Source: Chionoecetes opilio
Taxonomy: Eukaryota > Arthropoda > Malacostraca > Decapoda > Majidae
Assembly (NCBI GenBank): GCA_016584305.1
Contig: JACEEZ010005953.1
Span: forward strand, 60,001-124,000
Direction: 5' to 3'
Length of the DNA: 64,000 nucleotides
The translations under genes were made by a program, and so were the position numbers. The notes under the pieces were generated by a model, which saw only the letters and a list, made by a program, of their open reading frames with translations, had not been told where the DNA came from and did no database searches. Below, one piece after another: positions 31,404 through 41,717 of this stretch (the stretch's first letter is position 1; every line of letters begins with the position of its first letter).

Positions 31404-34030
31404 GATGGGGACATGCCGGATAAAAGCACCAAAATTTTTTCAGGCACTCTACAGGCTCCTAGCTATGATTTTGAGAGGGGAGACAAATGATCCCATCACT
31501 CAGATGGCTATAAGGAACGCTTCTTTATTATTTTGACATTTCCGCATGTGGAAATTAGGGTAAATGGGTTTTTTAAAAGAATAGTCATAAGGATAATGTT
31601 TATTGGATGCAAGTTATCTTATTATTATTATTTAATAACTCCAGAACAAAATATTCCAATATGGCTGTCAAAAAAACATAAATTCAATATTTATTCGACT
31701 TTAAACTCCCCTGCGGACATCGCGAAATGCCATGTAGTTTATTAGCAGAACACGAATTAAAACATACTCCTTGCAATTCAAAAATGACAGTGGTTAATCT
31801 ACTGACGGTGCATTATGAAAAATAAGTATTCATTAAGCTCATTATACAACAATCATGTTCTTCCTGTACAGCTGCAGGAATGCCATGTCTTTGTTAAGCA
31901 CCAGTATCACAATGCAGGTATGATTCATAATTGTAATTATGTGTCTACTTCTCACATTTGCAGCTGCACAGTTCGGTGCATTTCCAGCTGGCTTTCTTGC
32001 ATGAACATCTCCCGCCACAACCTGCAGCACTTTTGCAGGCACACTTCACAAGTTCACTTACAGCCTTTGCTGCCGCAGGCTGCGAGCTCCAGACAGGAAC
32101 CCAGGACTTTGTTTCTGCATCCAGTGTCCAAACCGCAGCCTTCAGCAGTTGGTGTCTGTTGTTGGGCCTGGTGACAGGTTGTCCAGATGCCAGCCTGGTA
32201 CACTGCACGCTTGGTGTGCTGCAGCAGGGCCTGTTGAGTTGGGGGAATGTTCTCCATCGTTCTGTTTTTCTGGCAGAACAGTTCCTTTCTTGCTTCATTC
32301 ACCGACACCAGAGGGCTGGTCTTGTCATATATAACGACTGTGAAACGTTCCAGCATCTGGAACTCCTGGCAATCCACGGTGATTTGTGCATGTGGATGTT
32401 CTACGATGAAGTTGAAGGCATCTGTGACTTCGGTTGTGGCTCAATTTCCAACGAATGTCGTGATCGACTGCTTGGTATTTGCTTGTCTCTTCTGGCTCTC
32501 TTTTTGCAGTTGAAGAGTATGATCTGTGAGGCAGTGAGACAGGCCTGGGAATCTGTGCAGTCCTGATCTTTCAAGTCAGCTCCTTTCATCAGCATGGTCA
32601 CCATACTCTTGAGGTTGGCTGGAACAGAGTTCTTCTGGCAGTCAGGGGGAAAGGAGCCACTGAAGTTGAAACCACAGGAACGAAAGATGTCCTCTCGCAC
32701 AATCCTGGCAGCTTTTGCCAAAATTAGTGCATCTCCTTCATAGTCAGTCTCCATGGCCTGTTTCAGCATTTGTTGCATGCCTTTTTCAAAGACAAGTAGC
32801 ACATTTTTTCCATCACTTTGCTCTTGTGAATATGGAAAGTGCTTCAGGATTTGCTCTTTAAAGCGAACTTTGTTGACTTCACTCCTGATGCCAAAGTCAG
32901 CAAGACGACTTTCGTAGAGATGCCGTAGGGAAGCAAACTTGAAGAGCAATGTGCCTTCTTCCACTTCATTCTCTATGTAAGTGACCAGCTCAGCAAATGC
33001 TCTTGCTCGGGCTTTCTTGTCTGGTTTACTGGCATCCTGTAGGTTTTCCCTGTTCCTGATCAGGGACCGGTGACGATTCCGCAGTCCAACCAAGCAAGCA
33101 AGATGGTACTTGGCCTCCAGTGCAATGAGGTCACCGACACCTTCAATCCTGGTCAACAAATCTGAATCCAACAGATCTCGGGCCATTGACCTAACATTGT
33201 CATCTGCCCCTAGGGTTTTGAACTCATGCAGGAGTCCATCTTCTTTGGTGCAAAATATGCAGCTGGTCTTGTCGAAACATTTGCGTGGGACGACGGCATC
33301 GGTCTTCTGGAGCAGGAGTGCTATCTCTCCCTCGCTTCTTCGCCCTTGCCAGTTTCTGTGTGTTGAATTGGTCGTGACATGATTTGTGCCACTGTGCATG
33401 ATTCCTGATCAACTCATCCACGTCTGTGGCAGCACCAAATGCAAGAGGCACTGGCAGAGCGTGAGTTCTCTGAACTGAGTCACTTTCTCCAGGAAAGATC
33501 CATAGACAGCTGGCGCCGACTTGTCCGCTCCATGTGCATTTAAGGGACAGCGAAGTGGCTCAGAGGTTTTCTTCTGGCAGACTGCACACGCTGACCAATC
33601 CATCACAGATGAGGACTGGGGCTCTTCAAAATCTGCAACACACAAAACAAAACAGTTAGCAGACATTGTTGCATCCTTAACTAAGTACATGTACGTAAGT
33701 AATTCATGGTCATACATGTAAGCCTAAATTCCATTGTAATAGAACGGTTGTCCTGGTAAAATTTGAAAAGTGTGATCTTGAAGTATAAGAAGGGATGAAA
33801 AAAATAACAAACTAGTGGATGTATTGCATATACGGAATATTTCTTTTGCCATTAAAGGCGAATCTTGATTTCATCAAGATTTTTCTAAGTGAAAATTAGC
33901 CGTTATCACAAAAATGGTTCATAGAGGCTTCTGAGTAATTGGATCGTTTGTCTCCCCTCTCAAAATCATAGCTAGGACCCTGTAGAATGCCTGAACAAAA
34001 TTTGGTGCTTTTATCCGGCATGTCCCCATC
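31404..34030 (-). mobile_element. 2.6-kb element with ~125-bp terminal inverted repeats
   Basis: The left terminus starts GATGGGGACATGCCGGATAA; the right end (ending 34030) is its inverted repeat, and similarity continues inward about 125 bp (31404-31528 against about 33905-34030) with scattered mismatches. Carries a broken minus-strand gene (31945-33717). The target duplication is unresolved; GAAAT occurs at both flanks but not immediately adjacent to both ends. The superfamily is unassigned. It seems inserted in the hAT element around it. Confidence 0.7.
31945..33717 (-). pseudogene. Broken Cys-rich / CXC-domain element protein
   Basis: Read on the minus strand, frames hand over at about 33420-33400, 32400 and 32300, so at least two or three frameshifts or lost introns. 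N-terminal part (33600-33520): CAVCQKKTSEPLRCP, zinc-ligand-like Cys pairs; then WHKSCHDQFNTQKLARAKKR (33340 region). Core (33399-32401, 332 codons open): a C-x2-C (CIFCTKEDG), an HLACLVGLRNRHR motif and helical sequence. C-terminal end (32060-31945): CACKSAAGCGGRCSCKK followed by CTELCSCKC, resembling a tesmin/TSO1 CXC zinc module. I recall similar multi-copy proteins in aquatic invertebrates but cannot name a family; it is probably the element's own protein. Confidence 0.6.
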
Positions 34031-34059
34031 CTCTTGAAATCTGGTCCTTAGCTGGACCA

Positions 34060-35896
34060 GACCGGGCACAATGTATGACCTGCCATTTCATTATTTGCAA
34101 CTCAAATTTGAAGTATGCTAGACTCCAAGAACACCAGGTGAAGAATCCAGATGCAGAACATGAACAGACTATAGACTGCAGGCTAAGAGGGCTAGATAAT
34201 GACAAGAAAGGCACACTACCCCGACTTGGATTCAAGCCACTGCAGAAACCCAATTTGCAAGCTTCCTATGAGGTGGCATACCAGTGCATCGATCAGGGAG
34301 AAGGCTTCGCATTTGTCTCCGGAAAACCTGGTTAAGCCATGCACCATTCGGATGGTAGAATTGGTTCTTGGAACAAAGGCAGCCAAGAAGATGAAAGAAG
34401 TGCCTCTGTCCAACGATGTCATCACAGGAAGAGTTGCAAATATGAGTTGCGACATATTGGACCAGATTGTTCAGGAGATTATGGACAGTCCCATCTGCAT
34501 CAGTCTCCAGTTGGATGAATCAACTGATGTTTCCAACATGAGTAACTGATTTTGTATACCCGGTACATCAAGGATGGTGAAATTAAAGATGAATTCCTCT
34601 TCTGCGAGGCATTGCCAAAGACGACGAAGGCAACGGATGTATTCCAACTCTTGGACGAGTTCTTTGAGAAGCATCATATCAAGTGGGATAAGGTAGGGTC
34701 GGTCTGCACAGATGGTGCCCCAGCCATGATAGGGAATAGGTTTGGCTTTACTACTTTGGTTAAGAAGAGGGTACCAGATATCAATATCATCATAAGAACA
34801 TAAGAAAATAAGGAAGCTACAAGAGGCTGGGAGACCTTCACATGGTAGTTCCTGTTACTTAACACTACCTACATCCACCTTTCATCCCCATCCATGAAAT
34901 TATCCAGCCTCCCTTTAAAGCTCCCTAATGACTCTGCACTGACCACCTGATGACCGAGTCCATTCTGCAATGTTAATGTTCATATCAATGTTCAATGTTC
35001 ATATCATGAAGCACTGCGTTCTCAATCGCCATGTTTTGGCTGCAAAACGTTGCCGCCTCACCTCAAAGAAGTTATGTCTGTGTTCAAGTTGTGAATTTCA
35101 TCCGGAGTCGTCCTTTTAACCATAGACACAGTGTTCAAGTTAGTGTGAGGAGATGGGAAGTGAATATCAAGTCCTTCTCTTCCACACTGAAGTGCGGTGG
35201 CTCTCACGTTGGAAAATCCTGACCCGTATTGCAGATATCAAGGATGATATTTCAGCATTCATCCGAGAGTATCGGAATAAGTTCGCTGAAAATTTAGAGG
35301 ACGAAATGTTCATATTCTCTCGCTCCTATTTGGCAGACATTTTCAGCCATTTGAATGAACTCAACTTGTCCATGCAAGGTATGTTTGCTAACAATATTGT
35401 TTGTGCAGCGAAGGTAGAAGCGTTCAAGAAGAAGCTTTCACTCTGGAATCGTGTAAACCAGGGAGGGAATGTGGGAAGCTTTCCTATCCTGGACGAGATA
35501 TTGGGGAATAAGACAGGCAGTCCCATGCTTGTAGAACATATTGTTGCTCACCTCTCGCACCTTGAGACCACCATGACAAAGTACTTTCCCAAGGATCATA
35601 CATTTCCAGAATGGATTCCGCAGCCCTTCCTGGCAGACATGAGTGATGCTGACAACCTGAAGGAAGAGCTTATTGATCTGCAGGTGAACCAGGGCTGTCA
35701 GACAAAATTCCGTACATTATCATTGTCTGACTTCTGGTGTGATCAGTTGGTAGCGTACCCTGGACTGGCAAGGGCAGCGCTGGAGATGATCATTCCATTG
35801 CTTTTGCCGATAGTATTGGCGTCCTTGGTGTTTTATTTTTGGAGAATGAACAAAACAATGATCAAGCAGTACTTCACTTCACTATACTTTATCTAA
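34060..35896 (+). pseudogene. hAT (BED/ZBED-like) transposase remnant
   Basis: Pieces in order: BED-finger relic CHFIICNSNLKYARLQEHQ (34080-34140), SYEVAYQC and KPCTIRMVELVLGTKAAKK (34260-34390), PLSNDVITGRVANMS and LQLDESTDVSN (34405-34545; the DDE-fold first acidic region), CTDGAPAMIG (34710), FHTEVRWLSRWKILTR (35175-35230), LNELNLSMQG and a C-terminal dimerisation-like region ending near 35760. These are hallmark motifs of hAT transposases and of domesticated ZBED5/FAM200-like proteins. Stop at 34545, frame changes, and a LINE fragment (34797-34985) show it is dead. Confidence 0.85.
34797..34985 (-). mobile_element. LINE 3' end inserted in the hAT gene
   Basis: Reverse of the LINE tail: AAGGAAGCTACAAGAGGC, GGTAGTTCCTGTTACTTAAC, ATCCACCTTTCATCCCCATC, then the terminal RT-ORF codons. 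Interrupts the transposase after VPDIN. Confidence 0.8.
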
Positions 35897-36420
35897 GCCG
35901 GCGTCAATAACCCGCAGTTGTGGTGCCTTGAAACTATAATGTCTATCTATCCCCGAGACATGAGGTCCATCCATACCTTTGTTGAGAGGGTTGGCCTTCT
36001 CAACAAGTACTTATATTTTTAATATTATTTTGTTATTGCTTTTAATGCACTATTGTTCTTATATATATTTTGTTCTTTTATATATTTTGATTATATCTTC
36101 AAATTTGTTTTTTAATATTACTTTTACTGTCTTATGTAAACAGGTGTCAATAACCCCGCAGTTGCTGCGCCTTAAAACTAAAATATCTATATCTATCTAT
36201 CACTCTACTTTATCCCTGTAGTAGTGCAGCAACTGTAGTCTCTGTAACCAGATGTCAGCCAGAAATAGGGGGTGCTGGACTTCCTAGACCTGACTACACG
36301 TGCTGAGGGAAAGGTAAAAGCGGTTAATATCTCGAGGTGTATGAGTAGGTGAGAAAGAGGGTTGTTCAAGCTGAGGAGATGAGGGTGAGTCACAAGATGG
36401 CGTTGTTGGGTCGCATGAGT
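35897..36420. other. Spacer with a ~55-bp duplicated segment
   Basis: GTCAATAACCCGCAGTTG...CTATCTATC at 35906-35955 recurs at 36146-36200. The 3' end of the hAT element must lie here or beyond, but no terminal repeat was found. Confidence 0.5.
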
Positions 36421-37200
36421 AGGAGGAGGTGGCGGCGTTGAGTCAGGAGGAGGAGGTGGCGGCGTTGTGTCAGACGGAGGTGGCGGCATAGAGTCGGGAG
36501 GAGGAGGTGGCGGCGTTGGGTCAGGAGGAGGTGGCGGCGTTGTGTCAAGGCGGAGAGGTGGACGGGCATTGAGAGGAGGAAGGTATTTCGAGGTGGGGAG
36601 GAGAGGGGAGGTATTTCTAGAGTAGGAGGAGGAGGGAGGATTTGAGGGAGGGGGTATTGGGGAGGGAGAGGGGGTATTTCTAGAGGTGAGGGAGGAGAGA
36701 GGGAGGTATTTCTAGAGGTGAGGGAGGAGAGAGGGAGGTATTTCTAGAGGTGAGGGAGGAGAGAGGGAGGTATTTCTAGAGGTGAGGGAGGAGAGAGGGA
36801 GGTATTTCTAGAGGTGAGGGAGGAGAGAGGGAGGTATTTCTAGAGGAAGGGGAGGAGAGAGGGAGGTATTTCTAGAGGTGAGGGAGGAGAGAGGGAGGTA
36901 TTTCTAGAGGAGGGGGAGGAGAGAGGGAGGTATTTCTAGAGGTGAGGGAGGAGAGAGGGAGGTATTTCTAGAGGTAGAGGGGAGGAGATAGAGGGAAGGT
37001 ATTTCTAGAGGTGAGGGAGGAGAAGGAGGTATTTCTAGAGGTGAGGGAGGAGAGGGAGGTATTTCTAGAGGAGGGAGGAGAGAGGGAGGTATTTCTAGAG
37101 GTAAGAGGGAGGAGAGAGGGAGGTATTTCTAGAGGATGGAGGAGGAGAGAGGGAGGTATTTCTAGAGGTGAGGGAGGGAGAGGGAGGTATTTCTAGAGGA
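36421..37200. repeat. GGAGGTGGCGGCGTTG repeats and 33-bp minisatellite
   Basis: GGAGGAGGTGGCGGCGTTG-type units at 36421-36545, then about 17 copies of a ~33-bp unit built on GAGGTATTTCTAGAGGTGAG and GGAGGAGAGAGG to 37200. Confidence 0.93.
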
Positions 37201-37289
37201 TGCAGGAGCCCAAAGCGGAGGTTTTCAGGAGGAACAGCCGGAGGGAGGGGACACTGAGAGAGCACGCAATCAGAGAGGGCAGGCAGACA

Positions 37290-38505
37290 ACACCAGTCAT
37301 CATCTCTAACAAAGGGGACAACAACAGGGCGGCAGACAAGACACCCACGCAGATCTAATCCTTAACACACACGAGGGCGGGCAGACACAACGCAACCAGA
37401 CACACAAGGGCGGGCAGACAACACACCCAGCACTCATTTTTTAACACAAAGCACAGAACAAACACAGGGCGCGGCAGCAACACACCACGCACTCATCTCT
37501 TAACACAACACGGACACACACACAAGGGCGGCAGACAACACACCCACGCACTCATCTTTAACACAACACAGCAAGACACACAACACAGGGCGCGGCAGAA
37601 ACACACCCACGCACTCATCTCTTAACACAACACAGCAACACAAACAACACAAGGGCGCGGCGGGACAACACACCACCACTCATCTCTAACACAACCAGCA
37701 ACACAACACAACACAAGGGCGCGGCAGACAACACACCCACTCACTCATCTCTTAACACAAACAGCAACAAACACACACAAGGGCGCGGCAGACAACACAC
37801 CCACGCACTCATCTCTTAACACACACACAACACAAACACAAGGGCGCGGCAGACAACACACCCACGCACTCATCTCTTAACACAACACAACACAACACAA
37901 CACAACACAAGGGCGCGGCAGACAACACACCCACTCACTCATCTCTTAACACAACACAGCAACACAACACAACACAACACAAGGGCGCGGCAGACAACAC
38001 ACCCACGCACTCATCTCTTAACACAACACAGCAACACAACACAACACAACACAAGGGCGCGGCAGGCAACACACCCACTCACTCATCTCTTAACACAACA
38101 CAGCAACACAACACAACACAAGGGCGCGGCAGACAACACACCCACGCACTCATCTCTTAACACAACACAACACAAGGGCGCGGCAGACAACACACCCACG
38201 CACTCATCTCTTAACACAACACAACACAAGGGCGCGGCAGGCAACACACCCACTCACTCATCTCTTAACACAACACAGCAACACAACACAACACAAGGGC
38301 ACGGCAGGCAACACACCCACTCACTCATCTCTTAACACAACACAACACAAGGGCGCGGCAGACAACACACCCACTCACTCATCTCTTAACACAACACAAC
38401 ACAACACAACACAAGGGCACGGCAGACAACACACCCACTCACTCATCTCTTAACACAACACAGCAACACAACACAACACAACACAAGGGCGCGGCGCACC
38501 CATCG
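37290..38505. repeat. ~62-80-bp satellite with CACAACACAA tail
   Basis: About 17 units of GGGCGCGGCAGACAACACAC plus CACTCATCTCTTAACACAAC and a variable (ACACA)n spacer. The first units are much more degenerate than the later ones. Confidence 0.93.
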
Positions 38506-39120
38506 ACCACCACGGGCGGGGCGGGGCGGGGCGGGGCGGGCTAATAGTATTATCGCCTTTTATCAAGGTGCATCAGTTTATTAGTGTAATGGGCCGAGGC
38601 CCCCGGGACACTATACGGGGGCCTCGAAGGTGCCCACCGGTAGCCTGGCGCCCTGCAGGCTGTCGTGGGTGGCGGCCTGGGCCAGGGAGGTGCCTTGAGG
38701 GCGTGGGGGGGGGGGGACACACCGTGCGTGTAATCACCCGCCTCAACGACGGCCTCAACGACTGGTTTGATCTACGCGCGTGTTGGTGTCACAACACTTC
38801 AGTCGTTTGATTGACGCGGTTCAGTTGACTCGAAACATGCGTCTTGAATCTTTAAAGAGTCATTTTTGGTTCACTTGAGTCAACTTGTTTGGGTGGCGGC
38901 GTGGGAGACGGGCAGAGGCAAGGCGACGCTGCTGGCGACAAGACGTCCACAAGGTAGGAACACGGCGAGGCTCCCCGGCGCCTTAATGCTTGTCAGGCAG
39001 CTTTGGGCAGCGGTGGTCATGGCATGATTGTGTCGTGACATTATAAGTGTTGACAAAGGTTGTGGAGATTGATCGATGGTGATTTGAGCTACTTGTGTCT
39101 CGTGTGTGTGGTGACGGTGC
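38506..39120. other. GC-rich unique island
   Basis: GGGGC run at 38513-38539, then GC-rich sequence with a G tract (38703-38714). The minus strand could hold a short terminal exon (38611-38694). A CAAG then GTAGGA donor-like site lies near 38951. Confidence 0.45.
38611..38694 (-). CDS. Possible minus-strand terminal exon
   Basis: After a CAAG preceded by a C tract, the minus frame reads GTSLAQAATHDSLQGARLPV then GTFEAPV and TAG (38613-38611); AATAAA follows at 38582-38577. The codons look protein-like, but it is only 27 codons and no upstream exon was found. Confidence 0.22.
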   Translation of the reverse strand, partial: GTSLAQAATHDSLQGARLPVGTFEAPV

Positions 39121-39355
39121 AGGGTGTGAGGGGTTTGAGGAGGCAGTGAGGGGGGGTTTGAGGAGGCAGTGAGGGGGGGTTTGAGGAGGCAGTGAGGGGG
39201 GTTTGAGGAGGCAGTGAGGGGGGGTTTGAGGAGGCAGTGAGGGGGGTTTGAGGAGGCAGTGATGGGGGGGTTTGAGGAGGCAGTGAGGGGGGATTTGAGG
39301 AGGCAATGAGGGGGGGTTTTGAGGAGGCAGTGGGCGGTGGTTTGTGAGGGTGATT
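39121..39355. repeat. 22-bp GGGGGGTTTGAGGAGGCAGTGA minisatellite
   Basis: About nine copies, with G-run length varying from five to seven. Confidence 0.94.
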
Positions 39356-40436
39356 TAGAGCAGTGAGGGAGGTTTGAGGACTAGCCAGGGATTTATTGTA
39401 TCCAATAATATCTATACGTAAGTATTGGGTTATAGGAGCTAGTGTATCTTTAAAGTTGCGTTAATATAGATTTTTCTGCCATACAGTAAGAAGTGGGGTA
39501 ATTTGTGCAGGTGGTTATAGTTAAGTTGATGGTAGGTTAAGAACTAGACCATAATGGGATCTATTAGACTATTTGAACATATCATTAACTTGATTGGGGT
39601 ATAGGAGCTGTGGTATTACTTTAAAGTTGCGTTGAACCATAGAATTTATGACTGTAGTATTAATTACGAAGTGAATGGAGGCAGGGTGACGAGCAGTTGA
39701 AGTTGGTTTGAACGCTAGTACACTACTATCTGTAACCAATATCTATCTTCTTAATATTCATTTTAAAACTTTTTTTTGTACCGTTACATTATAGTACTCT
39801 TACCTGCACTAATGCGCATGGCGAATATATGTAGATTATTAATTATCATGATGAAGTTGCATGTGACTGAGCATGTGAACAGTTTATATCTGACTTTATA
39901 ATCTACACGTATCCAGTCGTTTTTATGTTATGTATCTGGTATTACTTTTCCCAATACAGTTTTTATTCACTTTCTCACAGATAATGTCGCAGGCGCATAT
40001 TAGTATGGTCGGTGATTTGTATGTCCACTGAGTCTGTGCACATAATAGACTGTAAATTATCATGCAACTTGTTAGCGTATTGGATATTATACTTAAATCG
40101 ACTTATTTTTGTGCATATTCTAGATTCTGGTGGTGTAGGTGCCCTGTAGTTTGTTGTGATTCTTAAACTTTCTACTAATATGCTAGTCTTTTCCTCTGTG
40201 ATTTTTATAATTCTTTTTTTTTTTTTTACTTTTTAAATAATTCTGTTAACAGTATTTCTTAAGCATAGTTTACTATAACTCCTATTTAAAAATGTTAAGA
40301 CTTCGGTACTTCACTAGTTTTTTTTCTAGTACTCTAATTTGTCTTTACTTTGTACACAAATAGATCACTTAATTTATTACTTTAATTTTAAATGTTACTC
40401 TGAATTTATTAATATATATATACTACATTCGCTGCA
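39356..40436. other. AT-rich unique sequence
   Basis: Upstream of the Kazal gene. GGAGCTAGTGTATCTTTAAAG recurs in variant form at 39600-39635. No first exon or signal peptide was found here. Confidence 0.5.
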
Positions 40437-40530
40437 GTAATCTTCCATATTTCCCATCAAACGCCTTCATATTTCCCATCAAACGCCTTCATATTTCCCA
40501 TCAAACGCCTTCATATTTCCCATCAAACAG
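40437..40530 (+). repeat. 22-bp repeat forming the Kazal acceptor
   Basis: Four copies of CATATTTCCCATCAAACGCCTT; the last diverges to CATCAAACAG and supplies the AG of the first Kazal exon. Confidence 0.9.
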
Positions 40531-40679
40531 TGTCGTCGGGAGGTGTACGTGGCCTTGTCCGAAATACGAGCGTCCCGTGTGTGGCAACAACGGCCGCACC
40601 TACAGGACTCACTGCGACCTGACCAAAGCAAAGTACTGCGGCAACACTTGTCTGGAGCTGCGTCACGAAGGCCCCTGCG
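40531..40679 (+). CDS. Kazal exon 1
   Basis: Reads [20 protein letters not shown] then a CDLTKAKYC and HEGPC end. Predicted P1 residue (second after the second Cys) is Lys, suggesting a trypsin-like target. It starts one base before a codon, unlike the other Kazal exons (two bases), so either the preceding exon has a different phase or an indel exists. Donor GTGAG. Confidence 0.85.
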
Positions 40680-41296
40680 GTGAGATTAATGAGTTACCTA
40701 GGAATGCCAGTCATATTTTTCTCTTAGTAAGTTTAGTCTTATTTTTTTATTTTGGGGGAATATCTGTAAGTATCATGTCATTGTGAATTGGCTGAAATAG
40801 GGACTTGTAATCGTTGTGGCTGGGGGCTGGTTCCAGATTAGTGTTCAGCATGCCCGAAGGCTGCTAGGAGCAAATTTTCGAGCAAATCTGTTTTTCGAAA
40901 AATATTGAGAATTTTGCAAGGGCATCCCTTGCAAAATTTGCAATATTTTTTTAAAGGTGGAATTGCTTTAATATTTGTACCTAGCAGTTTTCGGGCAGTT
41001 TTCGGGCATGCTGAACACTAAATTGGAATCAGTTTTAAGTTACTATGATAAAGAGTCCCTATTTTAGCCAATTCACAATTACGTGATGCGTCCAGATATT
41101 CCCCCAAAATAAAAAAATTGACAAAACTTTATCCTTTAAAAGGTTAATAGTTTGGCAATAACGGAACTCTTGCAATATAGAAAAGGTGAGGAAAAAAATA
41201 TCTATCTCTATCTCTGTGTAGGAAGGTATATGCTAACTTAAGAGTATGATGGAAGCATTAAAAGATTAAATGTGTGGTATAATCTATTTTTTAAGT

Positions 41297-41331
<35 letters not shown>

Positions 41332-41683
41332 TGTAGGTCTCACGGCCTCTTGTAGCTTACTTATGTTCTTAAGAGACCAACGAGACTCTCCGCAAGTATT
41401 TAAGTTGGCGAAAATGGGGCACCTTCACTCTCCCCCTTCCGAACGCACGGGATTGGCTGCGGTGTTGGGTGAGAATGCCTTTCTCAAACTTCCGCCCCAA
41501 CACCTCGGCCAGTCCCGTGCGTTCGGAAGGGAGTGAGGGGGCACCACTTTCACTAACTTAACGTGCGGAGAGTTTTTTTCATAGGGAGGGTGGGAAGGGA
41601 AATTAAGAAAAGTAAGAAAATGTTCAGTATGTAGTGCAGGGAAAGAATAGGAAAGTAGTAGTAGTAGCAGTAGCAGTAGTAGC

Positions 41684-41717
<34 letters not shown>

